Assembly: GCA_002105175.1 (NCBI GenBank)
Contig: MCGE01000032.1
Coordinates: 62,001-126,000, forward strand
Length of the DNA: 64,000 bases
Direction of reading: 5' to 3'
Source of the DNA: Absidia repens
Taxonomy: Eukaryota; Mucoromycota; Mucoromycetes; Mucorales; Cunninghamellaceae
The position numbers and the translations under genes are program-made. Positions 1-12,857 of this stretch are shown piece after piece; positions within the stretch are counted from its first letter, which is position 1, and every line of letters starts with the position of its first letter. The notes beneath the pieces were generated by a model. That model had not been told where the DNA came from. It did no database searches and worked only from the letters and a program-made list of their open reading frames with translations.

Positions 1-25
1 ATAGCAAATTTAAAACAAACAAAAC

Positions 26-1513
26 ATGACCATTCTTATGAAACCAGTGGGCTCCTTACAATATGCAGACTTACCACCTGAAGCCCCTCATCCCAAATGG
101 TATCCTCATCTCGATCACAACACGGTTAATGTCCCCAATTGTTATTACTATGTATCGTTCCTGGAAAAGTTTTGGCACACCATGGATGACATGACCAATT
201 TGGAACAACGGCATTTCCTTGCACGGGCTGAAGTTCGCTATGAACAATGGATCCGCAACTTTAACTCTGCTTTAGCGGTACCTCCTCTAGGTAATAAATA
301 AATAAAAAAGTTGTGTATGCCCTGACATTAGACATCTCAATACTTCATTCTCTCTCTCCCCCCCCCTGTGAATTAGATGTCGCATTTATGTGGCATGTCC
401 ATTTATTGTCTCCATTCCACTGCTACGAAGATCTAGTCTTACGGCTGCCTGGAAAGGAAGTCTTTGATACTCCATTTCCTTTGGCTGAACTGGTAAGTGA
501 CGAAAAAGTGACGGACGTGTGTGTGTGTGTGGCGACTGAGAAAAAGCATGCTGACTTTCCCTGTATAAATTAGCGTGGTTCACCATCGGCGTCTACCGTC
601 AAGGCATGGGAAGCCGTCCTCGGGGATGAGCCTTATACATTGACCAAAGACAATATGTATTCAGGCGTGTTCCACCGATCCTGTTACAAATGTGGTGATC
701 GCATCGAATTACCATGGTAAGCAAAAATGAAACGAAGCAAATAGGCCAAGCTGATGAAAACTAATTGATTTTTTTTTTTAAAAAAAAATGGATATGTAGG
801 ACGACTTACTTTGATCAGCGCTATGGGCTCGACTTGAACCGATTCTCTCATGGATGTGATGCATCACTTGCAAGTCAAGGGATTCATGTGATGGATTTGG
901 CCAAACTCAAATTGGAGGCGGATTTGCTTGGAAATGCAGAAGGTCGCTCAAAGATAGCGTAAGTCATCTTAAAAAATGATCCCGTCCTTACCTTTTTTTT
1001 TTTTTTTTTTTAACAAAGCTGACATCCTTTTCTTTTAATCCGATCAATTAGTGGTACTTTACTGAATCCAGATGGAACAGAGAAAACGGAAGCCAATAAA
1101 ATGGTGTCAAAGTTGAAACCTATTCAGGTGTTTAATCCTGAAAACGAAGTGGATTATGCCTATGAACGTCAAATTCAAGAACAATTGAAATTTCTTGGTG
1201 ACAAATATGAATATGATGCCAATGGTAAAGAGATATATACCAAAAAAAAAAAGGAGGGTACTGAAAGTAATTTTTTTTTTTGATTGTACTAGAATTATTA
1301 TATGCGATTCGATCAAGCTACCATGGAAACCCATCTCCCTTCTCTATTGATTTGATCCATGCGGTGGCAAGACAACGAAAATTCTATCATTTGGTGATGT
1401 TATCGGATTGGCATGATAGTGATGTGCTCTCGTCGTCGGTCCGACGGTACCATGATTTCATGTTTATGATGAAGGCCAATCCAACCATGATTGCCGTCCC
1501 CACTGTTGGCATT

Positions 1514-1556
<43 letters not shown>

Positions 1557-2845
1557 TTCAATCGAGAAACCACAGAAGCTCAAAGCTGACTCCTCCCCCC
1601 CCCTTTTTTTTTCTGGTAGATGTGGCGTTCCATACTCATATGATTCATGGGGCATCGTATCGAGCATTTACGCTCAAGCATCTCAAACGTGTAATTAATC
1701 ATGATAATGGCATTCCTTTAACAAGTTTGAAAGAATATGCCATTGAAACTAATCAAGCTTGGCAAGTGTTGCCTATGCGATACTTTTATGCGGTAAGGAA
1801 TTCAAACAAACCAAGAAAAAAAAAGGCACGCATCACTCACGATGATTGATTTGATTGATGATATGTAGGAAAAAGATCTCCAGATCAATGATGTTTCACG
1901 GGGCAGTCTACATCTTGACGTAGATGGCTTCCATCCTGATTATTATGAAGGCATGATCAAGACCAAGAAACAAGAATATAAAAGCATCTATGGCTCATTG
2001 AATGACGAGTAAGTAATAAATCAATCGGTAACATTTTTTTGACATAGGGTGACTGACTGACTTCTTTTTTTTTTTTTTGATCTAGTATGAAAGAACTTGG
2101 AAAGAAGCATCCAAATCTTAACATTGTCAGTGTCCATAGTCAAGGTAAGTCATCATCCTACGGCAAAATAATAAAAAATAAAATACCAAGCAAGTTATGT
2201 TAACCCTTTTTCCCATGATGGAATAGACATTGATACATCATTTTATGCAGCAAGCAATATTGTAAAGTTGATCTTACCTCAAATGAAAAATGGGCACACA
2301 GCACTCACTCCAATTTTACACTTTTTCTATATATATAGCCTGATTTGCAAGATATTCAAAACTTTATTGCTGAAGGAATGAAAAGAAACCCATACGGGTA
2401 TATTGGGTAAGCAGAAAAAAAAAAAAGACAGCCTCCTTATAGACTAAAACTAAAACACACTCTCCAATCTATATCTAGATCCATCCATGAAAGCACTGGA
2501 GGCGAAAGTGCGATCTACGCAACGGACAAACGACAAAAGGCCAGAAAACTAGTGACAGAAGGTGACGATGGGGACAATAGCAAGTGGTATCGTCTGGGCT
2601 CCAACAACAACAACAATAACAACAACAGCAAGAAGGTCTCGTCCTCATTTAGTGGCGAGTTCGGCATGATGCGCCTGCAATCGTCTTCATTAACGAGGTG
2701 CCCTACCGCTTTGAAGAAGAATAAGGAGCTATATCAAGTGACCCCCACCACGGATTTGGTGATTGCTTATCCCATCATGTATACTAGCAGCGCTGGTGGT
2801 GGTCCAAATACTATATTTGGTGTAGCAGGTGGTCTTACTTTTTAA
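26..2845 (+). CDS. DUF1399 / glycine-rich-domain (GRDP)-like protein, copy 1
   Basis: Multi-exon gene starting at the ATG at 26. Exon 1 ends at 290 (GT follows), and exon 2 resumes at 377 with the residues DVAFMWHVH, a hallmark of the DUF1399/GRDP family. A later block reads YAI..SYHGNPSPFSIDLIHAVARQ, and after a poly(A)-containing intron the module recurs as DVAFHTHM followed by FTLKHLKRVINHD. A CxxC pair (SCYKCGD) near 680 could bind metal. The last exon has an Asn run and a Gly/Ser-rich end before the stop at 2845. Plant members (GRDP1/2) are tied to stress responses, but the biochemical role is unknown. A paralogue lies at 29726-32274 on the same strand. Internal exon borders between 1800 and 2550 are only approximate. 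Confidence 0.8.
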
Positions 2846-2900
2846 ATTAGTTATAGTTATCGTCCTCACTATTGTATAGTTAATTTTAGGCACGTTTATT

Positions 2901-3004
2901 CGTTATCAATAAAAGACTGTGTACTATTATTTTTTTGATTTATTATGTGTATCGTTATCAATAAAAGACTGTGTACTATTATTTTTTTGATTTATTATGT
3001 GTAT
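2901..3004 (+). repeat. exact 52-bp tandem duplication carrying AATAAA
   Basis: The 52-bp segment 2901-2952 is repeated without change at 2953-3004. Each copy holds ATCAATAAAAGACTG, so the polyadenylation signal of the upstream gene is duplicated. The rest of 2846-3365 is AT-rich spacer with long T runs, including the presumed promoter of the next gene. Confidence 0.9.
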
Positions 3005-3365
3005 ATGTTTGCATCTGACATGAATGTTTATTTTTTTCTTTTATATATATATATATATTTACTAATTCAGTAAGGCAGCAGGGACGGTTTTGGGCAGAGC
3101 GCTACTTTTCAGGTCATCATCACCTGATGGCCTAAGAAATGAACTGATTTTTTTTTTTTTTCGTATGGAGTTTTCAAACGCCGTCGTGTTTGAAAAAGTT
3201 TTTTCTGTTTTCTTTTTTTTTTTTTTTTTGGTTGTTTCTTTTTTGTTACATTTTCGCATAAAAACACCCCACTCCCATTACTTGCATTTTTTTTTTTTTT
3301 TTTTTCATTCATATTATCCGCCCGCACACACGCCTTTTTGCAGTTGATTTTTAGAATATATACAT

Positions 3366-6354
3366 ATGGCAACCCCTGCAGCACAAGGACCTACCACGAT
3401 GGCCGATGATGGGCAAGCGGTGATCAGTCGACAAGTGGAAGCCGAAAGTATACGACACGACGATGCAACGCTCATGACATTGTACGAGATTCAACGCACC
3501 GTCGATTACATTCAACGTCATCATTACCATAGAGTGGCCTTACAATTTCCCGATGAAATGTTAGCCGATGCTACCGCGGTTTCTCGTCTTTTGAAAGATC
3601 ACACCAACTCCACCGCCACAGTAAAGGACGACGCTGATCCTTCCAGGGTCCAATTCTTTATTTTGGCCGATACCTCCTATGGCAGCTGTTGTGTGGATGA
3701 AGTGGCGGCTCAACATATCCATTCCGATGTCATTATTCACTATGGTCATTCTTGTTTATCACCGTAAGTTTTTAGTGCGGGAACGAGGCTCATACAACTT
3801 GTTGAAAAAAAAAAAAAAAAAAAAAAACGTCAACTCTTACCTTTTTTGTTGTTGTTGCTGTATAGAACAAGTCATCTTCCTGTATTATATGTGTTTGGTC
3901 AACAAGTCATGGATGTGGACGATTGTGTTGCCAAATTTCAAGAATTGATCCCTGATCGCACCCAACCTGTCATCCTCATGTGTAACGTGGAATATGCGCA
4001 TGCTACTGGTAAAAAAAAAAAAAAGGCAAGGGAGGAGGGGTGAATGTTTCGTAGGATTCATGTCAACTTATATATATACACCATTTGTGTTTTTAATCGA
4101 TGGATAGATAAGTTGACGGAAACATTACAAACCACCTATGAACATATTATCACCAGTCATATTCAAAATGAAGATACGATCACAACCAAGTCAACGATAA
4201 CGAACGACGGAGGCGGTAGTGGACATGGATGTGGCGGCAGTCATGATGATCCTGATGTTGAAAAGGCGACGTCCTGTGGAAAATGTGGTGATTGTGGAAG
4301 CAACAAACAACAAGGGCCGGAAGCACCATCTGCTGAAAAACGTCAAGGAGGTCGAACTTACACTTTACCAAAAGAGATCAACCTGGATCAATGTGTTATC
4401 TTTTTCATTGGACATGAGGGATTAACATTGACCAACATCATGATGGTGCATCACCAATGCCAGGTAAAAAAAAATAAAAAATAAAAACTAAAAAAGGAGA
4501 GAAGGGCATGTGGTGGGAGAGAAGAAAACATCAAAGAAGGAGGAGGTAACAAACCAGAAAAAAAAAAAAACTGATGCGTATGTTCGTTGTTGATGTTGTC
4601 TACCATAGGTTTATACATATGATCCTGAATTAAAACAAGGTCGACAAGAAACTGTCTCTGTAAACAAAATGTTGATGAAAAGGTAAGGGATAATAATAAT
4701 AAAAAAAAAAAGGGGGGGATGAAAAAAGGGAGGGGTTGAATAAGGCATGATGGTGTTTTTTGATTAATTTACTCCTGTTGTTGTTTGTTTGTTTGTTTTT
4801 TTTTTTTAGATACTTCATGGTACAGAAAGCCAAAGATGCAAATACCATTGGCATCGTGGTGGGTACCCTTGGTGTTGGTAAAGCAGAAAAAAAAAAATAA
4901 GGGCAAGCGGGGGGTGGAGCTCGAGCACTTACCAACATGACAACAACTCACAAAATTTTATTATTTTATTTTTTTTAAAAAAAATTAGCATCGTATATGA
5001 ATATTATTGAACATTTGAAAAAAGTGATCACACTGTCTGGTCGGAAATGGTATATGTTTGTGATGGGCAAGTTAAATGTTGCTAAGATGGCCAATTTCAT
5101 GGAAATCGATTGCTATGTCTTGGTTGCTTGTCCTGAAAATAGTTTAATTGATTCGAAGGTAACTTATCCCCTTTGCCCTTTATCCTCCCGATAATATGGG
5201 AATTTAATTCATTATTGATTGATTGATTGATTGATTGATTTTTTCACTTTAGGAATTCTATCGACCTATTGTTACACCCTTTGAATTGGAAATTGCTCTT
5301 GTGAAGTAAGTTTATTTAAAATTTATGGTAATACAGATTCTTTTTTTTGTTTTGTTTTTAATTTTTGTATTTCTTCTTCTTTTTATTTGAATAGATCCAA
5401 AGAATGGACTGGGGATTATGTGTTAGATTTTTCGAAATTATTACCACATTTGAGAACGGATGACTTTGAATACGATGAGGTAAGCATGATGAAAAAGGAA
5501 AAAAGAGCGCTTACTTGGGTTATAAGGAGATGATCACCTTAAAAAAGGGATGAATGTGGTCTGTTGCTATTGTAAAAGAGAGAAACAGAGAGAGAGGGAA
5601 AAAAAAAAACACATGTATGGTACCTGGATCAAACAGGTGGGTGCGTGCGGGATGGGTTGTGCGTCCTTTTCATGATGAACAAATATTGTGGCGAAGGAAA
5701 AGACGATCGTGGATTAGCTTTAATGGCTTCTTTTTTTTTATTTTTGTTTTTATAGGAAATTGAAGAAGGCTCTAGTGATGAAGAAGGTCACTTTTCTTTG
5801 ATTACTGGTCAATATGTCTCTGGACCTTTCCAAAAGGTGAAAACAAAGGAAGGTAAGTATTGGGAAAAGAAAAAAAAAGCTGGGGGAATAGGGCAACTGA
5901 TTCAGTTATAACACCACAAATAGATCCTTCCACCGAGGCTTTGACAAGTAATCTGACTGGGCTGACTTTACGTAATCAAGAAACTAGCATTGCTCATCTA
6001 TTGAACAGCACTGCCGGTAAGCGAACTCGATGAAAAAAAAAAAAAAAGAAATATGAAGGGGGTTAGTGAATTGAATAGGAGAAACAAACATGTGCAAAAA
6101 AAAAGAAAGAAAGAAAAAAGGGAGGAAAAGTTTGAATTGGCGGTAAAAAATAATGACCTGTAGCTTCTTGTACCTAACCTGGTTTTTGTTTATATATTTG
6201 TTTGTATTAAACGACAATAGGGGAATACCTTCGAAATCGGTCATACCGGGGCTTAGAACCCAATATGGGTCAAGACGAGGCGGGCGATATCAAAGAAGGT
6301 CGATCTGGGATTGCTCGGGGATATTCAAGAGAACGTGATGATGGTGATCTTTAG
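3366..6354 (+). CDS. DPH2: Diphthamide biosynthesis protein 2
   Basis: Dph2 pairs with Dph1 in the first step of diphthamide synthesis, moving the 3-amino-3-carboxypropyl group of SAM to the target histidine of elongation factor 2 in the cytosol. Exon 1 (3366-3763) encodes the Dph1/Dph2 signature [11 protein letters not shown] and then [15 protein letters not shown], followed by HYGHSCLSP across the first intron (GTAAGT at 3764). Further exons give [37 protein letters not shown], and [35 protein letters not shown] core text. The final exon reads [13 protein letters not shown] and stops at 6354; YRGLE is typical of the Dph2 C-terminus. A Cys/Gly-rich insertion ([11 protein letters not shown]) near 4275 looks lineage-specific. 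About ten exons; the inner borders are approximate. Confidence 0.93.
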
Positions 6355-8031
6355 TTTTAGATAGCCTTAGTTTACTTGTTTCCATTATTGTTAGTTTATA
6401 TCACACCTTTTTTTTTTTTTTTGCATTGTATAATAAAACGCAAATCCTTTGAAACCTACTTGTTGTTGTCTTCATTCTCTACCAGATGGTGTTGTTGTTG
6501 TGTGTGCATGTGCGTGGGCGGTTTATGACTGGCGGGTTTTTTTTTTGCAAAAGGAGTAGGATGATATCATAACGGTTGGTCGTGCAGCACGATCGTTTCT
6601 CGATATTAAAAAAAAAACAGGCCAATAGCATACGAAGGAAGGGGTTATTCAGCCAAGGGCCAAAAAAAAAAAAAAAAGAGTACGATACGGCAGTATTTTA
6701 TGAAGATACCAAAGTTTCGGGCGAACTGAAAGAACGAGAAACAGCCTAGTACATAGTTCAAGGGTGAAGGCTTGGACACTTACTACTAAAAAGGAGAAGA
6801 ACAAGAAGTTCAGGGATGAGAGGTTCGTGTGATTGTCCCATATTAAGGGTCAAAATCCGATGTGTTTTTGTGTGTGTGTATGAGTGTTGGGCGTTTAGGT
6901 ATGTGCTTGTGATCTGAGCTTTGAGGGTGAAGGGTAGTGAAAGAGCGCGGGTAAAAAGGAGGTTTTATCCAAGTTTTTCATTAAAAAAAAACAAGGCAGT
7001 TGGCTTACGTTTTCAAAAAAAAAAAAAAATAGATCCTACTTTTTTTTTAATAAAAAACAAAATAAGAGGTAGCAAGGGATCATCCAAAGGTTGTTGTAAT
7101 TTTTAATATAGAATGTTTTTGACAGGTTGTGGACTGGATCATAGCATGAGTGAGAGGAGACTAAATAAATAAATAAAACAAAAAGGTCAGAACAACTGAC
7201 GTGCTGATGATAGGAGAGTTAAAACAGAATAAAGAGGTTTGATTTTCAACTGGAGTGTGCATAGATCAAAGTAAAAACGAAAAATACATCACGTTGGCTC
7301 TGTTGATGTTCCTTTTTATCCTATGCATACCAATCAATCAACACTAAAATCAATCAATATCGTAAAAAAAAAGACCATCAATGCCGATTCAAACAGCGCT
7401 GTTTCCGGGGTCATGATTTTCTTTGGTAAATCCCCCTCCTTCCCTTGGATTTCATCGTTTCTATATTAAAAAAAAAACCTTGTGTTTAAAAGAATGTATA
7501 CGTTGATGTTATCATAGAGGTATGATCTTTTCCCTGTTTCCTCCCTTTGACCCAGGGTGGACTGTGCAAGTGGCACGAGCGGATAACATAATGCTATCGT
7601 CCCTGTTTTCAGGCTCCGTCGTTACTTGCTTCCCTGCTACCTTGATCCCCTTTCCATCCTCGTGTCATCTGGTTCCTCATGTCATTCCTTGGGATTCACT
7701 GACTAACACTTTATCACTTTGCTGCTGTTGATGGGGTTTTTTATTATTATTATTACTCACCCTCTCCCAACTTGCTTTCCCTCCTTTTTTTTTCTTTGGA
7801 ATTTACTCCCCTTACTTCAGTCGCATTGACCTTTCATTTTAGAAAAAAAAAAAGGACCCTTTTTTGTTTGTTTAAACTGTGTTCAGAAATAAATAAATAG
7901 AATGAATTTTTTATGGTCGTCTTTTTTTTTATTATTCTTCTTTACTTTTACTTCTCTTAATCAATTTTTATTCCCCACTCTTACTTTCTTTTTTTAATTT
8001 GTTGCTCATCTCTGCACATCTTTTATATAAT
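6355..8031. other. long intergenic region, upstream of the homeobox gene
   Basis: About 1.7 kb without a supportable gene. It begins with the DPH2 3' end (an AATAAA at about 6431) and continues with A and T runs. Short open frames here have no family signature. The last 300 bp are pyrimidine-rich, as expected for the promoter and leader of the next gene. Long upstream regions are common for developmental transcription factors; no specific operator was recognised. Confidence 0.5.
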
Positions 8032-9395
8032 ATGACTACCCAATTACAACAAACACCTTATCACATGAGTGCTGATCCCTCTTCCTTCCACCAAGTCTCC
8101 ATGGCTGCTGCTGCTGCTGGATCTGCTGCTGCCGCACAAGCATCGACTTACGCTCATCATCCTACTTCTATGGTATCAGTAAATCCTTACTTTTCTCATC
8201 ACCAACAACGACAACGACAACAACAGCAACAGCAACAACAACATCCTTACTACTCGACTTATTTCCAGCCTTCTCAACCTGAATATGGTGCTTCGGCTAT
8301 GTTTGATCCTTATCCTGGTGATTTCCGTCCTACTTTTTACAATCCCTTTGAAATCAAACACCGACGCCGCACTTCCCGAGCACAACTCAAGATCCTCGAG
8401 AAATCATTTTTGGAAAATACCAAACCCAATGCCTCGGTACGTCGGTACTTGGCACAAGAATTGGATATGACGCCAAGGGGGGTGCAGATCTGGTTCCAAA
8501 ACCGTCGTGCTAAAGCCAAGCTCCAAAAAAGGAAATCTCAACAGCAACAAATCAATGGCATGTCTCCCACTCTCGATGGCGCTTCATCATCAGCCTCTTC
8601 TTCTTCTGCTTCTGTTGCTGCCTCAGCTGCTGCTACTTTTTTGATGACGCCTATGTCGTCCAATGCCTCCACTACATCGTCCTCTACCTCCCCTGGATTT
8701 CATTCTTCACCCCATTCTGGTCATGCCTTGTTTTATCCCATGGACGATATTCGCTCTGTAGCCACACAAGCCGCGGCGCAATCCATGTTGATGGCTGATC
8801 AATCTTGGATGGCCATGCCCATGCATCCCCTGCAACAGCAACAAAGTTCGTCCTCTTCTACTACTACCACGGATGATATGCAAAGACGTCAATCCTGTCC
8901 TTTATTGAGCAATGAATGGGATCCTTCCACTCTTCAACAACAACAGGTAAAAAAAAAAAAAAAACAAAAAAAAAAAAAATCTCTCCTCAAAAAAAGTTGA
9001 ATAGCCGACCCCTGACTCGATTTTTTTTTTTTAATGAATAGCCTCGTCGAGCTTCTGATTACCCTATGTCCTCACCACATAATACACTTGCCACCCATGG
9101 TTTAAGCTGGTTGGATACTGCCTCGGAAGAAAACAGTTGCAGTGGCAGCAGCAGCAGTTGTGATACCCCACAATGGACTTTGGGCTCCATCACCCCCGGT
9201 CCATCGACAACCCAGCAATACTCGCCGTTGTCCGATCATACCCTTCTTGATCTTTATCAAAAGCAGCAACAAAAATCCGATTGTACTTATTCTGCCCCAG
9301 CGACTACCGCTACTACTACTACTGCTACGACTATTAATGCGTCGGCTTTAGATTTCGATCCTTCTGTACCTTCTCTCATGTCCTGTTTGCTTTAA
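8032..9395 (+). CDS. Homeobox transcription factor
   Basis: Two exons, 8032-8946 and 9042-9395, joined in phase to give about 422 residues. The start is the ATG of MTTQLQQTPYHMS; the open frame reaches further upstream only through non-ATG codons. The homeodomain lies near residues 105-165: HRRRTSRAQLKILEKSF opens it and helix 3 reads GVQIWFQNRRAKAK, the canonical recognition helix. It is flanked by Ala runs, a His/Gln-rich stretch before and Ser/Gln-rich low complexity after, typical of fungal homeobox regulators. It should bind DNA in the nucleus; targets cannot be told from the sequence. The intron has GTAAAA at its start and ends AATAG. Confidence 0.93.
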
Positions 9396-10450
9396 TTTTT
9401 TTCTTTTTTTTTTTTTTCTTCAATCTCTCTTTCCCCCTTTCCTTCATCTATATACCTTCTATTTATTTATTTTACTTACTTTATTTGGGTCGTTCCTTTT
9501 GACGTTTTATCAATTATGCTACATTTTATGCCACTCAAACACACACACATACTCCTTCTCACTCACTCTCACATCATCTTTCTACTTTTTTTTTGTATAC
9601 ATTTTTATTTATTTAAACACAGCCACTCGCTTTTCTGCTTCTAATGCTCTCATACACTGCTTTTTTTATATTTTAAAAAAATACCCCCTTTTGCTTTTTT
9701 TTTTTTTTGATACACATATAGTATACATTCACTAGTTCTTTGCTTTTTTGCCTATTTTAATCCAATACCCTTAGTTAGTAGTTAGTACTATCATCATATT
9801 TATTTTATTTTTTTACTTTTGCTGTTGATCTGGCAATAAAATAAAATAAAACATACAACCGTATTCTAAAAGATATATATATTTTGAAGAGAATATATAT
9901 CCCTATGAGCGTTGATTAGGGTTGGTAATGATGATATTCTATAAGGAGATCGATTTTATTCCATGTGATGGTTTTTTTTTGGGATACCTCAAAGGCGGGT
10001 CTCGATAATGTATGATAGTATCGCTTTGCTTTTTCCTCCCTGATTTATATATACATATATATGCATGTACGCGCAAATCTTGTTTTTTAACCTACCGATG
10101 TCAAATTTCGACTTGATGATGATTAAAAAAAAAAAAAAAAGGAGGAAGGGGGAGGAAGGGGAGGGAATCAGAATGAAAGGCGGGATAATTTAGCAAAAAA
10201 AAAAAAAAAAAAAGTAGGGATTGCCTTCCTTCCTTCCACTCTTCCACAACACACCTGGTAGATTGCCCAGTCGTTCTGATCTGGGTATGTATGTTCCAGG
10301 AGGGGGAGGATACCGTTATTTTAAAGGTACTGGAACTTTCCCAAAATCTAAAAGTTTCACAGACGACGGATAATTGGACACACACACACACACACACGGT
10401 AATGTAGAGCTACTTTTTTATTGGGGTATTCAAGACGTTGACTGAAAAAA
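9396..10450. other. intergenic, 3' side of the homeobox gene
   Basis: AT-rich and pyrimidine-rich spacer. A cluster of AATAAA-like signals at about 9834-9850 probably ends the homeobox transcript. A short (CA)n tract sits at about 10379-10397. No gene seen. Confidence 0.5.
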
Positions 10451-11160
10451 ATTGAAATTAAAATCCCGCCCACGTGGGGGACTTTTTTTTATTGTTGTTT
10501 ACTCCCGTCCGCAGTCTCTGTCGCTCTCTCTCTCTCTCTTTTCCTTTTCTTTTTTTCATTTTTCTTTTTTCCTCATCATTCAACTTCAATGGGGTTATAT
10601 TGGACTTAGAATATTGTCAGGACTAGTTTAGAAGCGTTTTGAGCTCAGGGATGACAAGATGCATGGGGAAACCCTTTCATTTTGGATCTAGGATTTAGAA
10701 CAACCATGAAATGGCATTTGAAGCCTTCATTAGCTTCGTTTAGTATTAGTTTTGTCTGTAGTTTGCATATGTATCTGAATAAACTATGTCTCTTTCTACT
10801 TTTCTTCAATTAAAAATATGTCCCATTTGTTCTCTCATGTCTTGTATAATAGATCCCTTTTACCATTGCCCGTCGTTGTATTATTGTGATACTTCAATAA
10901 AGGAATCCTCTTGTCTTTCTCATACCTACTGTATTGTACTGCACAGTATATTAGATCCCTTTTAGCATTTTCCCTTCAGTTTAGTGTTGAATATTCTTTA
11001 AATCTCACATTAATCTCCATGCTTCCTCCGGTAGATCATCCCATTCCATCCCGTTTTACAATCTCCTCAAATTTAGTCTTAGTATCTAACAATATGTTTC
11101 AATAAAATACGCTTTTTATTGATTAACTATACTCTTACACATTGTATAGTTAAAGGTGTC
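10451..11160 (+). repeat. dispersed non-coding element family, copy A1
   Basis: Begins with AAATCCCGCCCACGTGGG (CACGTG at 10471-10476), then a pyrimidine tract, CTCATCATTCAACTTC, and the conserved core GGACTAGTTTAGAAGCG at about 10620. The hairpin GGG-GAAA-CCC is at 10665-10674, followed by TTTCATTTTGGATCTAGGAT. AATAAA at 10778-10783 ends the first module. Weaker similarity with other copies continues to about 11570, including CGTCACTTGATATGAAACG near 11461, and further AATAAA signals recur. No protein-coding frame is shared between copies. Confidence 0.8.
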
Positions 11161-11989
11161 ACTATTATTGTGGTTTTTTTCTTTTTCTGTCAGCGTCCTA
11201 CTATGCACACTTGATTTCTAGTTTACTTCCCCCACATTTTTGACCCCTTTTTCCAGCTATAAGTCTCAGGAACGGGTTGACAATATTAGGTGTCTTTTAT
11301 TTTTATATTAAAGATACATAACCCTATTTGTGTTCGACCAAATGGAGCTAGGGCGTGATGGACATGTAGCTGTCGCTATAGCGAGTATTGTACAGAGATT
11401 TCTAGAATATCCTTCTACCCCTCCTAAGAGACACTTAGTGAATCCGTCTTGACAGTTCTACGTCACTTGATATGAAACGTAGCCCTATCGTTCATATTTA
11501 TCTATGTGGGCTGTATCACCAGCGCAATGTCCGCTGGACTGAACATATATTGTATATATCCAGCGCTTTATTTATTTACTTGGGAGGTTTTTTTCTTTTG
11601 ATTATTGACCTTTGGAAATAGATAACTCTTTTTTTTTTATTTATTGATATCTGGGGTACCTCTAGATGACCACTCCCTATGCTCCATCCGCTTTCCACAT
11701 ATATCAGTTGCTTTCTTTTCTAATGTTGTTTTAGAATAAACGCATATTTCTTTGATCTGAGACTATGATACCCACATAAAAAAAGCACCAAATAAAAAAC
11801 TGTTGGCTCCTTTACAAATGTATTATAGAGTAGAGAGGAGAAAAAAAATAGTCTCTCTCCCCTTTCCTGTCATAAAACGCGGAGTCACCACTTATGTAAA
11901 AGACTTGCATCAAGTTCAATATTTCAGGAGCGGGAGGAAGACAGAGATTTAAGTGTACAGCATTTTATTGACATAATACGGTATATACT

Positions 11990-12440
11990 CATCCATTGGA
12001 GCAATGAGCAATACGATTGAATAGCCTTGCTTCATGATCAACCCTCCCCCACCATTATGTATACCCATTTCATTTGACAAGATAATTAAACACATGAGAG
12101 GACTAAGGATAGCATAAATACAATATACCTTTTTATTTATTTATTTAAAATGTCGATATAAACTATGGCAAATAAAAATAAACTAGCCTAGTGGTGGTTC
12201 CATTCTACTTATCTCCCCAAGATGAACACTACTCTAATGTTGACTCGCCCCCCCCCCAAATCCAAGATTCAAATTGAAAGGGTTTCCCCATGCATGTTTG
12301 TTTTGCATTTTTTAAAATGCCCCTAATTCACATTCTAATACTAATTCAAGATCCGTAGGACTCCAGTGAAGACGATGATGGAATAAAACAAGAGAGAAGA
12401 AAAAAAATAGAGAAATACATGTGACCGGAGCTTGAAACCC
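11990..12440 (-). repeat. dispersed non-coding element family, copy B1 (subfamily B)
   Basis: Read on the minus strand it starts near CTCCGGTCACATGTATTTC (CACATG replaces CACGTG). It then has GAATTAGGGGCATTTT and a short inverted repeat GCATTTT..AAAATGC, and GGG-GAAA-CCC at 12280-12289, with TTTCAATTTGAATCTTGGAT after it. The distal part has CTCATGTGTTTAATTATC and TTGTCAAATG, also found in copy B2 at 32.7 kb. It lies convergent to copy A1. Confidence 0.75.
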
Positions 12441-12857
12441 CAGCTATCTATTTTTTTTCAATGACATGCTCTTGGAGAACCTGCGTTTCATAAATCAAAA
12501 AAAAAAAACACCTGAATGACTTCCCAAAGCAACAGAAGAGCAACAGAGTTGTTTTATTATTAATTAATTATTAGATAAAGGTAACAAAGAGAAAAAAAAA
12601 AGATAGGAGTAAATGAAAGAGATGAGAATAGGGGAATGAGAAGAAACAAATATACATACAATTGAATGGGGGGATGCTAATGAGAATGAGTAGTAAGAGG
12701 GGAATGATAGTGACGATGATGAATAATATTGGTATGTCAAAATACAAAGGAGAAAGAGAGGAAGGAAGGGGGGGATCAAAGTAATCTTGGGTGAGGTTGG
12801 GTACTAAAAACAATACAGTTACTATAAAACCAAATAATCTTGCGCCACATCTCATTC
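12441..12857. other. intergenic, 3' side of the MFS gene
   Basis: AT-rich spacer after the stop codon of the minus-strand carrier gene. Open frames here are purine-run translations without family signature. Confidence 0.4.
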
